Assembly: GCF_001428545.1 (NCBI RefSeq)
Contig: NZ_LMHZ01000034.1
Coordinates: 58,174-122,173 of the forward strand
Reading direction: 5' to 3'
Length of the DNA: 64,000 nucleotides
Source of the DNA: Noviherbaspirillum sp. Root189
Lineage (GTDB): Bacteria > Pseudomonadota > Gammaproteobacteria > Burkholderiales > Burkholderiaceae_D
The notes below the pieces were generated by a model, which saw only the letters and a program-made list of their open reading frames with translations, searched no databases and had not been told where the DNA came from. The translations under genes and the position numbers were made by a program. Shown here one piece after another: positions 16,986-24,801 of the stretch (within the stretch, counting starts at the first letter, position 1; every line of letters begins with the position of its first letter).

Positions 16986-17146
16986 GTTTTCTGTCTGGCG
17001 GGTGGGCGTTATGTTCGATTTAATAAAGACGATTGCCACAATTGCGATGAGAAGCCTCGAAGCCGTCAACCCAACGGGCACTGCAATCAATAATATTGAT
17101 GCACATTATTCGTCGCTAAGTAAATCACAAATGATTGAAGACATTT

Positions 17147-17546
17147 TTAGGGGTTCCTGTAGTGATTTTCGGCTTTCATCAGGATTGATTTAGTCATCAT
17201 TCCGCCTACAAGATGTAGCGGCCCCCGAGGAGGTAGGATTAGAACCGCTATGATGTTTCGTTTCTCGGAAACCGAATATATTTTGTTGGCACGTTTGAGA
17301 TAAGCCAAACCCCATTTGTCCGCACACCTGAATTCAAAACCGTCCCGGACCATAGAATGCGCTTCAATAACAAGAACAACCGGTGTACCTCGTCGCGCTG
17401 CCACTGTCATACCACGAACCCCATTCGTAGAAAGGCACACGTCGTTGCGGCTGCCAGGGACAAGACCATGGTCGCGAATCCGAGGCATGAGATTTCTGAC
17501 GATACCGTGGAATAAAAATGGGGCGGCGATATAACCGACGAGGTTA
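17147..17546 (-). pseudogene. Remnant of kptA C-terminal half
   Basis: The minus-strand frame ending at 17147 reads APFLFHGIVRNLMPRIRDHG, then LVPGSRNDVCLSTN, ARRGTPVVLVIEAHSMVRDG and FEFRCADKWGLAYL. It lines up over its whole length with residues 94-187 of the intact KptA (LYHGT, GLLPGRRQDVHLSAN, MVRDGYQFRHAD). The N-terminal winged-helix part with the catalytic Arg-His is missing; upstream the frame is closed by a stop near 17549. The DVHLS motif has become DVCLS. It cannot be a working enzyme alone. Its sequence differs enough from the intact gene to be an old or separately acquired copy. Confidence 0.8.
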
Positions 17547-17630
17547 GGTCTGCGGGTTTAGAGTGCTTTTGGGCTCTGAGGGAAACCGTCGTAGGTGTAT
17601 GCAGCCATGATTTAAAAGACATAACTATCG

Positions 17631-18053
17631 CTATCTGCTTCTATAGATTTCTTTGACTCCGGCGAATGACACTGGCGAATTCCAATTGCCTGCGCTTCTA
17701 TAAATCGTTATCCCTGAAGACAGAAAGAAGATATGTGTGCCGTCCTGTGTTGAAACAATCTGCTCAATAGGTTCAAGGATGAACCCGTTCTGTGCAACCG
17801 ATGGCATTCGTGAATAGAGGCGAAGCTCTGTCCATGTATTTCCTTGTAGCCGTCTAACTAAGGTAAGAGCGCTCTCAAGCTCAGCAAGAATGTACGTGGT
17901 CACAGATGGCAAGCCGTCAGCGTGAGAACAACTCTCGACTTGGAACCAAGCGTCGTTAGGGATGGCAACCATTGACCAACGGCGGACACCGCGTTCCGGG
18001 CTTTCGAGTGCGTCACGTATTTGGGTGTTAATGGAGCCTGCAAATTCCAACAT
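17631..18053 (-). CDS. Hypothetical protein
   Basis: This 140-residue protein starts MLEFAGSINTQIRDALESPE. AAGG seven bases upstream of the ATG at 18053 supports this start. The sequence alternates short strands and helices (RRWSMVAIPNDAWFQVESC, LAELESALTLVRRLQGNTW) and has no signal peptide, membrane segment or known motif. I do not recognise it. It is transcribed toward the kptA remnant and away from the XRE regulator. Confidence 0.55.
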   Translation of the reverse strand: MLEFAGSINTQIRDALESPERGVRRWSMVAIPNDAWFQVESCSHADGLPSVTTYILAELESALTLVRRLQGNTWTELRLYSRMPSVAQNGFILEPIEQIVSTQDGTHIFFLSSGITIYRSAGNWNSPVSFAGVKEIYRSR

Positions 18054-18429
18054 CTATCAACCTTTGCAAATTAACAATAATTCTTCTTATTCGAAGAAAA
18101 CGACTCAGCTGGAAAAGCGGTTTCCTCGCGGTAGTCAAATCAACTTCCGCTACTGATAAGGGAGTAACCACACTTCCATCCGGACCTTTCGATGCATCTG
18201 CACGGAACGAAATACAGCCAACTTTCCAAGGAGGCAGTTCATATTTTCACCTCGTCACATCGACCGCGCAAAAACCATCACGGTGATTTCGTCGTACGTG
18301 ATACGTTTGCTATACAAGTTCTTCAGTTTTAGTGAAAAAACCACAGCTCACGGTATTCGGCACTTCAATCCCAGCTCGCAAAATTTGCACGGGTAATCAA
18401 TGAGATAGCCAATATTAGAGCAACTTAAT
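18054..18429. other. Intergenic region, nothing recognised
   Basis: This A+T-rich stretch lies between the divergent hypothetical gene and the 15-bp repeat block. No open frame of note, hairpin terminator or known operator was seen. Confidence 0.4.
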
Positions 18430-18489
18430 GTAGATGTAAACACAGTAGATGTTTGAGCAGTAGATGTTTACCCAGTCGACATATACGCA
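18430..18489 (+). repeat. Four 15-bp direct repeats upstream of an XRE regulator gene
   Basis: Four back-to-back 15-base units: GTAGATGTAAACACA, GTAGATGTTTGAGCA, GTAGATGTTTACCCA and GTCGACATATACGCA, the last more diverged. They end 23 bases before the ATG at 18513, so they overlap the place where its promoter must be. Exact phasing of 15 bp (about one and a half helical turns) and position suggest an operator array, perhaps for the XRE protein itself. A slipped-strand tandem repeat without function is the alternative. Confidence 0.7.
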
Positions 18490-18512
18490 GGGTTGGATAA
18501 TCCTTCGATTCC

Positions 18513-18770
18513 ATGACAGTTTCCGAAACAAAACCATCCTCGCGCATGAAAGTTGCGGAAAACGTACGCGTACTACGTATGGCGATGGGAGTCTCACAAG
18601 AAGCTTTGGCTTTGAAAGCCGGGTTTCATCGGACGTATGTTAGTCAGGTCGAACGGGAGATGGTCAACCTCACGGTGGATAACCTCGATAAGCTTGCGAG
18701 GGCATTAAAAGTTGATTCCGCGAGGCTTTTGGCAATACCGAGGAAGAAGAAGGAAAAAGCCTCCCCTTGA
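18513..18770 (+). CDS. XRE-family (Cro/CI-type) transcriptional regulator
   Basis: This is an 85-residue protein consisting of little more than one HTH_XRE domain (about residues 12-72): a helix ENVRVLRMAMGVSQEALALK, recognition helix region GFHRTYVSQVEREMVNLTVD, then NLDKLARALKVDSARLLAI and a lysine-rich tail. Size and layout resemble restriction-modification controller proteins and phage-type repressors. Four 15-bp repeats lie directly upstream (18430-18489) and could be its own operator. It is followed after 70 bases by an unknown 227-residue gene in the same direction, probably co-transcribed. No methylase or nuclease gene is adjacent, so a controller role in a restriction system is not supported. 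Confidence 0.85.
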   Translation: MTVSETKPSSRMKVAENVRVLRMAMGVSQEALALKAGFHRTYVSQVEREMVNLTVDNLDKLARALKVDSARLLAIPRKKKEKASP

Positions 18771-18840
18771 GCGGATGCTAGAAGGTTTTCATATAGCTGT
18801 TCAAGACCAATGAATCGGACAGTAGAATCGATGGAGGGCA

Positions 18841-19524
18841 ATGATTGCAGTACATGTTTTGCCGGCGGATACCCTGTTTCGGCTTTATCTACAGGATGGA
18901 AACCAAACCCGAGCTCTACTATGGTTCCGTTGTTCGAACAACGGCGACTTAGTCACGCGTCCGCGGTCATCCGGGCGACGGGTTTCCGAGGTAAAAGGCA
19001 ATTTTGAAAAAGGCTACTTTAAAGGCACGTCAATCCCTGAACCTATGTCATTGAAAGGTAATGACGAAAAGGACCATGTACACCTGACGTTCCATCCGTC
19101 AGTCAAAGGTCCGAGGCCCGTTCTGTTCGGTGTCCGCAGGCGTCAAAGTATTCCGCGCTTCGACTTGTGTAGTCTTGAGCGACTCGAAGAAGTCGTAATC
19201 CATTCGCTTGCGTCTCCCGGCCACTACCCTATTGAAAGCCCCTCGTTGGACAGGTTAGATGGCAAATACCATGGAGTGATTACTAATCCCTATGCCCCCG
19301 GGGTGCAGCCCAAGATAACCTTCTGGGTTGCCCCAATAAAACGGGATATCGTGGAATTTGGGGATGAGGTGCTTGTACCAGGCTGCTTCCTATACGCGCG
19401 CTGTTCGCCAAGGAGCTTGCAACATGATTTGCTCGTGCAAGTAAAATTGGATACTGCTCCATATACCGAGTACGGAGACGTTCACATTATGGCGGCGCCA
19501 ATATCTGGTGACGGACAAACCTAG
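18841..19524 (+). CDS. Hypothetical protein downstream of XRE regulator
   Basis: This 227-residue protein starts MIAVHVLPADTLFRLYLQDG, with GGAGG close upstream (spacing only about three bases). It appears rich in beta strands: the N-terminal part reads TRALLWFRCSNNGDLVTRP, the centre SIPRFDLCSLERLEEVVIHS and KYHGVITNPY, the end DLLVQVKLDTAPYTEY. There is no signal peptide, membrane helix, nucleotide-binding loop or nuclease motif that I can identify. It likely forms a two-gene unit with the XRE regulator. I cannot assign a family, and it deserves a structure-based search. Confidence 0.6.
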   Translation: MIAVHVLPADTLFRLYLQDGNQTRALLWFRCSNNGDLVTRPRSSGRRVSEVKGNFEKGYFKGTSIPEPMSLKGNDEKDHVHLTFHPSVKGPRPVLFGVRRRQSIPRFDLCSLERLEEVVIHSLASPGHYPIESPSLDRLDGKYHGVITNPYAPGVQPKITFWVAPIKRDIVEFGDEVLVPGCFLYARCSPRSLQHDLLVQVKLDTAPYTEYGDVHIMAAPISGDGQT

Positions 19525-19800
19525 GAGGTCGGTCACTTCTGCCGAACTCCTACGGCAGTAAGTTTGCTATCTTCAATACCGCCCGTTTGATGATGCACTT
19601 CCCACGACGGATTCCTCGTCCTCAACGGATTCTATGCCCGGCGCTGAGTCGTATGTAACACAACGCCCCCTTGGCCTGTGGTTTCCCTTTGCCAAGTAAA
19701 AGAATACTAACTCGCTCCAAATAACTTCAATCGCTATATCACTGTAGCGGTGGCAAAGAGCAATCTCATTTCCGCCCACCGCATCAGACAGGAGCGACTG

Positions 19801-20028
19801 ATGACAAAATATTTGGATATTTGGGAGCTAGGTGAGCTTCTTGGGCGAGCGCCCGAAACTATACGAAAGCAGATGAGAAGCGACCCTAGACGAGTGCCGC
19901 CGAGAATGCACATTCCTGGTAAGAAGATGCCGAGATGGAGCGCTTCTGAGGTCGAGGCTTGGCTAGAGGAGCAAGCTTTTCTATATAAGGACGCAGAGCT
20001 CAAAAGGTACTCATTAGATGAAGAATGA
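19801..20028 (+). CDS. Small helix-turn-helix protein, excisionase/AlpA-like
   Basis: This is a 75-residue protein starting MTKYLDIWELGELLGRAPET. The ATG at 19801 has an excellent ribosome binding site (AGGAG, six bases upstream), better than an in-frame start at 19750. The layout is that of MerR-like DNA-binding domains of excisionases and phage AlpA regulators: a first helix IWELGELLGRAPETIRKQM, a wing-like segment RVPPRMHIPGKKMPRWSAS, then EVEAWLEEQ. Such genes usually sit close to an attachment site, and here the broken comM begins about 110 bases downstream. The frame continues open past the TGA to a TAA at 20084-20086 (see findings). The identification is by pattern only. Confidence 0.65.
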   Translation: MTKYLDIWELGELLGRAPETIRKQMRSDPRRVPPRMHIPGKKMPRWSASEVEAWLEEQAFLYKDAELKRYSLDEE

Positions 20029-20083
20029 GATGAAAATGCCGGACCCATTCTTGGTCTAATAAAAAACCTTTTAGATGAAGAAT
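20014..20083 (+). repeat. 13-bp direct repeat at the island edge
   Basis: TTAGATGAAGAAT occurs at 20014-20026 and again at 20071-20083. The first copy forms the end of the helix-turn-helix gene; the second ends its possible in-frame extension. It may be a recombination site, a small duplication, or chance. Confidence 0.5.
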
Positions 20084-20138
20084 AAACCCTTGATTTGAAA
20101 GGGGACTGGTAAATCAATCTAATGTTTTACCGGATATA

Positions 20139-20744
20139 GTACTTGATGAACTGCCGGAGTTCGATCGCAAGGTCCTCGAAGTCTTGCGCGAACCCCTTGA
20201 GTCGGGACACATCACGATTTCACGCGCGGCACGACAGGCCGACTTTCCCGCCCGTTTTCAATTGATCGCCGCGATGAATCCCTGCCCCTGTGGTTACCTC
20301 GGCCATGTTGCCAACCGTTGCCGTTGCACGCCGGATGTGATTGCGCGCTATCAGGACAAGATTTCCGGGCCGCTTCTCGACCGCATCGACATGCAGATTC
20401 AAGTCTCCGCATTACCGCATGACGAGTTGCTGCGACAAGCTAACGGCGAAGCGTCGAGTGCGATCGGCGATCGGGTGGAGCTTGCGTTCGACAGGCAATT
20501 GCGGCGCCAAGGTAAAGGCAACCATGCATTGACGACGGCCGAAATCGATCTGCACTGCAAACCTGATGATGCAGGTGAACAGATCCTGCGTACGGCGATG
20601 ACGCGCCTGCATTGGTCGGCGCGCGCGTATCACCGCGTGCTGAAGGTGGCGCGCACGATTGCCGACATGGACGGTACCGGGATTATCACGAAGGCACATG
20701 TGGCTGAAGCGATTCAGTACCGGCGCGCGTTGCGTGAGCATTAA
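20139..20744 (+). pseudogene. comM: 3' part of comM/yifB (Mg-chelatase-like AAA+ helicase), 5' part missing
   Basis: The frame open from 20094 becomes recognisable at VLDELPEFDRKVLEVLREPL, the Walker B region of ComM, and continues with the family's conserved C-terminal half: SGHITISRAARQADFPARFQ, LIAAMNPCPCGYLGH, the cysteine pair of NRCRC, SGPLLDRIDMQIQV (arginine-finger region) and the C-terminal TIADMDGTGIITKAHVAEAI. About 200 of some 500 residues remain; the N-terminal Lon-like part and the Walker A loop are absent. ComM drives branch migration during natural transformation. The break falls exactly where the accessory DNA begins, so insertion of the island has inactivated the gene, with its 5' part expected beyond the left edge. 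Confidence 0.88.
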
Positions 20745-20766
20745 CACGCCTACTCCCGCAGTCAGC

Positions 20767-22233
20767 CTATGCGACGTCCCGTGCCAAATCCGAGACGATA
20801 TGCCCAACGCGCCGTATCGCATCATCGATATCCGCCGAATAGCGCCAGCCACAACTGACACGCACAAAGGCATCAAAGCGATTCGAATTGGAAAACATCG
20901 ATCCCGGCGCGATCAGGATGCCATCGCGCAATGCCGCATCGAATACCTTTTGCGAAGACAGCCTGTGCGGCAATTCCATCCAGAGCGTGATGCCGCCATT
21001 GGGCATCGTGAGACGCGTACCAAGCGGAAAGCTGGCCGCGATTGCTTCAGCCATGCGTTCGCGTTGTGGCCGTAGCGCGGAGCGCAGGCGACGCAGATGA
21101 CGGTCATACCCGGTAGAGGCGAGGAAATCCGCGGCGGCGATCTGCGACCATTCTTCATTGTCGCGGGTGTGCGCGTATTTCAGCATGGCGACCCGCGCCT
21201 GCCATTTGCCGGCGACCATCCATCCCAGCCGCATGCCGGGTGCAAGCGTCTTGTGCAATGACGCGCAATAGATGACGTTGCCGCTGCGGTCCCAAGCCTT
21301 CAATGCATTCGGCAGCACTTCGCTTTCCACCAGCGCGGTATAGGTGTCGTCCTCGATCAGCGCGACGCCGTTGCGTTCGCAGAGTTGCACCAACCGCTGC
21401 TTGTTGGCGTCGGGCATGATGCTGCCAAGCGGATTCTGCAAATGCGGCACCACGACGACGGCCTTGATGTGGTCGTAGGTTTGCATCGCCAGTTCCAGCG
21501 CTTCGATCGACAGGCCGCTGCCGGCGCTGGTAGGAATTTCCAGTGCGCGCAGGCCCAGACTTTCCAGGATTTGCAGCAAGCCGTAAAAGGTCGGCGATTC
21601 CACCGCCACGGTATCGCCGGGTTGGGTGACGGCGCGCAGTGCCAGGTTGAGGGCTTCAATGCAGCCGTGCGTAATGGTGACCTCTTCCGGTGCCAGCACC
21701 ATGCCGTTGGCGAGTGCGCGTTTTGCAAGCACCGAACGGAAATGCAGGTTCCCGCCTGCCGGCGTGCTGCGCACCAGCAGTTCCGGATAGCGGCGCAATG
21801 CACGGATGGCCGCATTCTTTAGGTGTGCGGCAGGATAAAACTCAGGGGCGGCGCGCGCACCGGAAAAATTCACCTTGACCGGCATGGCCCGGCCTTTTGC
21901 GATGAAATCCGACACCCGTGCGTGGATGCCGACATATTGCGCCGGGTCCGGCGGTACGGCGATATCCGGCTCATCCGGCGGCATGATGGCCGCACGGCGC
22001 GGCTGGCGCACAAAGTAACCGGAACGCGGGCGCGCTTCTATCCAACCCTCGCTTTCAAGTTGCCTGCATGTCTGCAGTGCCGTCGACAGGCTGACATCGT
22101 GCAATCGCATCATGGCCCGTACCGATGGCATGCGTTCGCCCTGCGCGAGAGCGCCTGCCTTGATCGCGCCAAGGTAGTGGTTTGCCAGTTGCCGGTAGAG
22201 TGGTTGCTCCGGTTGCAGTCGTTGCGCGTCCAT
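20767..22233 (-). CDS. MocR-family regulator (GntR helix-turn-helix fused to aminotransferase fold)
   Basis: This is a 488-residue protein from the ATG at 22233 (MDAQRLQPEQPLYRQLANHY). Residues 10-80 form a GntR-type winged helix (GERMPSVRAMMRLHDVSLST, then LESEGWIEARPRSGYFV). The rest is a fold-type I aminotransferase: the PLP lysine lies in YCASLHKTLAPGMRLGW, with the conserved IEDDTYTAL aspartate before it. MocR proteins bind PLP and regulate neighbouring vitamin B6, amino acid or amine genes. The longer in-frame start at 22389 adds residues without family support. It is divergent from a small gene at 22412; the 178 bases between hold both promoters and probably its operator. Confidence 0.9.
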   Translation of the reverse strand: MDAQRLQPEQPLYRQLANHYLGAIKAGALAQGERMPSVRAMMRLHDVSLSTALQTCRQLESEGWIEARPRSGYFVRQPRRAAIMPPDEPDIAVPPDPAQYVGIHARVSDFIAKGRAMPVKVNFSGARAAPEFYPAAHLKNAAIRALRRYPELLVRSTPAGGNLHFRSVLAKRALANGMVLAPEEVTITHGCIEALNLALRAVTQPGDTVAVESPTFYGLLQILESLGLRALEIPTSAGSGLSIEALELAMQTYDHIKAVVVVPHLQNPLGSIMPDANKQRLVQLCERNGVALIEDDTYTALVESEVLPNALKAWDRSGNVIYCASLHKTLAPGMRLGWMVAGKWQARVAMLKYAHTRDNEEWSQIAAADFLASTGYDRHLRRLRSALRPQRERMAEAIAASFPLGTRLTMPNGGITLWMELPHRLSSQKVFDAALRDGILIAPGSMFSNSNRFDAFVRVSCGWRYSADIDDAIRRVGHIVSDLARDVA

Positions 22234-22411
22234 ATCGCATGATCGCCTGCCCAGCCCTCGCCGGACAGATATAGATATTGATAAAACGAACAATAACAGA
22301 TGGGTTGCCGCGGAACTGTTCCGGTTCACCAAATCGCTTCTTGTGCCTGTTACGGTGTGGGCGTCGTCTTTACGATGAAGGCATGCCAATCAACAGAAAA
22401 GAAGGTGTGCG

Positions 22412-22744
22412 ATGGAAGAATTTTCGCAAAGAATCATTCTGCAAGCCGGACAACGCCTGCCGCGATATGTCAAACCCGGTATGCAGATTGTGGCCGTTGC
22501 TGGCAGCCTGCGCATCGAGGGACCACTGTCCTCACCGGATGGGCACATGATCCGAACGGTCGTTGCCCTTCAGGAAGGCGCGGTGCATCTGATTTCGGAT
22601 ACCGGATGGATTTGCCTGTCAGCGACATCCGCGGCCGAGTTGATATGCATGACAGGCAGCGTCGAAGCACGGTCGCTGTGGCAAAGCCTGCGTGCGGCGC
22701 TCAGCCTGATGCGTCGGCGGACGGCATCGCGCTATGGCACGTGA
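22412..22744 (+). CDS. Small beta-rich protein, DUF2917-like
   Basis: This is a 110-residue protein starting MEEFSQRIILQAGQRLPRYV. The centre alternates short hydrophobic strands with turns (MQIVAVAGSLRIEG, RTVVALQEGAVHLISDTG, WICLSATSAAELICM), as in cupin-like DUF2917 proteins, and the C-terminus is a basic helix. It lies divergent from the MocR regulator, a frequent arrangement for MocR targets. No membrane segment or catalytic motif is visible. The DUF2917 label is tentative. Confidence 0.5.
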   Translation: MEEFSQRIILQAGQRLPRYVKPGMQIVAVAGSLRIEGPLSSPDGHMIRTVVALQEGAVHLISDTGWICLSATSAAELICMTGSVEARSLWQSLRAALSLMRRRTASRYGT

Positions 22745-22882
22745 GAATTGAGGACACTAAGCTGCTGCGCGCGCCGCTCGATAAAGTTCTATCATGGCGA
22801 GTATCTACAGCACACGACAGACCCGGCATTGTCGGTACGGCAATATCGGGCAGCGTGATTACGACCGCAGACACCGCAGCAT

Positions 22883-23731
22883 ATGTTCCAGCACCCGTCC
22901 GAATTCGTTACCTTCAAGGCCAGCCCGCATCTGCCGGGTGTAGAGCTGTATTCCGCACGCCTTGTCGACCATGCGTTTTCGCCGCATGTGCATGACGGCT
23001 ATTCGCTGGGCGCAATCGAAGCGGGCGTGGAGCGCTTTCGTTATCAGGGCGAGGAACATATCGCACCAGCCGGCACGCTGGTTCTGCTCAATCCCGATGA
23101 GCTCCATACCGGACAAGCGGAAGTCGATAGCGGCTGGACTTACCAGATGCTTTACATCGAACCCGCTACCTTGCTGCAGATGACGGGTAGCGAAGCCTTC
23201 TTTCCGGATGCGGCGGTACATGACCCGGTACTCGCGAACACCTACAGGGCGACGTTTCGCCAGATGTGGAATGCGCCGGATGACATTGCCTTCCTGTCCG
23301 GCTTCACACACCTGGTTGATGTGGTTGTCGCACGCTATGGCCGCAATGCACGCGATGTACAACCAACGTCACCGCGTGAACGCCAACGCATGGCAGGCAT
23401 GCAAAGAGTCATCGATTGCATCGAAGCGCATCTCGACGAGACCCTGAGCATCGAGACACTGGCGGCGGAAGCGGGTTTATCGGTATTTCATTTCGTGCGC
23501 AGTTTTTCAGCGACCTTTCATGCAACGCCGCACCAGTACCTGCAGGCCCGGCGTGCAGCGCGCGCCAAGTCCCTGCTGGCCCGGCGCGCAACGCCATCGG
23601 ACGCCGCGGCGGCGGCCGGCCTCACCGACCAGAGCCACCTGAATCGCTGGTTCAAACGCACCTACGGCGTCACGCCTGCACAATACCAACAGCAAATTGG
23701 TACAAGACCACAGGGATACGTGCGCACATAA
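22883..23731 (+). CDS. AraC-family transcriptional regulator
   Basis: This is a 282-residue regulator. The N-terminal cupin-like sensing domain (about 15-150) shows FSPHVHDGYSLGAIEAG and the LVLLNPDELHTGQ motif typical of the AraC-binding fold. The C-terminal double helix-turn-helix (about 175-270) shows LSIETLAAEAGLSVFHFVRS and the signature DQSHLNRWFKRTYGVTPAQY. It lies 31 bases upstream of an EamA-type exporter in the same direction, so it probably controls and is co-transcribed with that exporter. The ligand cannot be told from sequence. Confidence 0.93.
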   Translation: MFQHPSEFVTFKASPHLPGVELYSARLVDHAFSPHVHDGYSLGAIEAGVERFRYQGEEHIAPAGTLVLLNPDELHTGQAEVDSGWTYQMLYIEPATLLQMTGSEAFFPDAAVHDPVLANTYRATFRQMWNAPDDIAFLSGFTHLVDVVVARYGRNARDVQPTSPRERQRMAGMQRVIDCIEAHLDETLSIETLAAEAGLSVFHFVRSFSATFHATPHQYLQARRAARAKSLLARRATPSDAAAAAGLTDQSHLNRWFKRTYGVTPAQYQQQIGTRPQGYVRT

Positions 23732-23762
23732 TCGGCCCCTCTGTCCCTTTTGAATTTGCATC

Positions 23763-24740
23763 ATGCTGATCGGTTTACTCTGCGCTCTTGGCGCTGGCCT
23801 CATGTGGGGTTTGGTTTTTGTTGCCCCACTCATGCTGGGCGACTATCCGGGGCTTATGCTCTCTTTCGGGCGCTATGTTGGTTTCGGCCTGATCGCGCTG
23901 GTGCCGGCGTTCTTTGACCGGCAGCGGATTGCCGCGCTGACGCGCACCGACTGGATCGCAGCGCTCAAGCTCGCGCTGGTCGGCAATATCCTTTATTACG
24001 CCGCGCTCGCCACTGCGATCCAACTGGCCGACGCACCTTTGCCCGCGATGCTGATCGGCACGCTGCCGGTCATCATTTCCATTTTTTCGAACTGGGCACC
24101 CGGCCATCCATCGGAAGCGATTGCGTGGAGACGTCTCGCACCATCGCTGGTGATCATTTTTGGCGGACTCATGCTGGTCAATGCGAGCGAACTGGCCCAC
24201 CTCGATGGCTCGCGCTCGCTGCGCGACTATGCCCTGGGCTGCTGCATTGCGCTGGGTGCGCTGGCCGCGTGGACCTGGTATCCGATCATGAATGCGCGTC
24301 ACATGAAGCGCCATCCGCATATTCGATCTTCAACCTGGTCGACGGTACAGGGCCTGGCAACATTGCCGCTCGCGCTGACCGGCTTGGCGGGCTACGGTGC
24401 GGTCAACGCAGTCAGCGGCGGCTATGATTTTCCGCTCGGCCCACGGCCGTTGCAGTTCGTCGGGCTGATGCTGGTATTGGGCCTTTGCGCGTCATGGCTG
24501 GGCACCATGCTATGGAACAAGGCCAGCCAGAAGCTTCCGACTTCCCTGGCTGGCCAGCTGATCGTCTTTGAGACCTTGTCGGCGTTGTTGTACGCGTTTA
24601 TCTGGCGCGGTGCGGCACCCAGTGCGCCCGTCGTGGCCGGGATCGTGCTGTTGTGTATCGGGGTGATGCTGGGTATGCGCGCTTTCCAGCAAGCCGGACA
24701 TGGAGCGGCAGCCAAGGTGGAAGAAGTCGCTGCCGGCTAA
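23763..24740 (+). CDS. EamA/DMT-family membrane transporter
   Basis: This 325-residue integral membrane protein starts MLIGLLCALGAGLMWGLVFV. About ten hydrophobic segments are visible in two EamA repeats; the second repeat begins near residue 165. Members of the drug/metabolite transporter family usually export small metabolites or amino acids from the inner membrane. It follows an AraC regulator by 31 bases, a typical regulator-exporter pair. The charged tail GHGAAAKVEEVAAG is cytoplasmic. The substrate is unknown. Confidence 0.88.
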   Translation: MLIGLLCALGAGLMWGLVFVAPLMLGDYPGLMLSFGRYVGFGLIALVPAFFDRQRIAALTRTDWIAALKLALVGNILYYAALATAIQLADAPLPAMLIGTLPVIISIFSNWAPGHPSEAIAWRRLAPSLVIIFGGLMLVNASELAHLDGSRSLRDYALGCCIALGALAAWTWYPIMNARHMKRHPHIRSSTWSTVQGLATLPLALTGLAGYGAVNAVSGGYDFPLGPRPLQFVGLMLVLGLCASWLGTMLWNKASQKLPTSLAGQLIVFETLSALLYAFIWRGAAPSAPVVAGIVLLCIGVMLGMRAFQQAGHGAAAKVEEVAAG

Positions 24741-24801
24741 GTCGTATTGCCGGCCTTTCTGCACAGCTTCGTTCACCGGCCGCAGCTGTTACCATGGCGG
24801 C

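Noticed and set aside
18513-18770. Controller protein of a restriction-modification system
   Set aside because: The size fits, but no methyltransferase or endonuclease gene lies nearby and the upstream repeats are direct, not the paired palindromes of C-boxes.
19522-19552. Hairpin TAGGAGGTCGG/CCGAACTCCTA after the 227-residue gene as a terminator
   Set aside because: The stem has a mismatch and no T-run follows, so a terminator call is not justified.
20014-20083. 13-bp repeat as the att site of the island
   Set aside because: Both copies lie on the island side of comM and the left end cannot be seen, so an attachment-site claim is unsupported.
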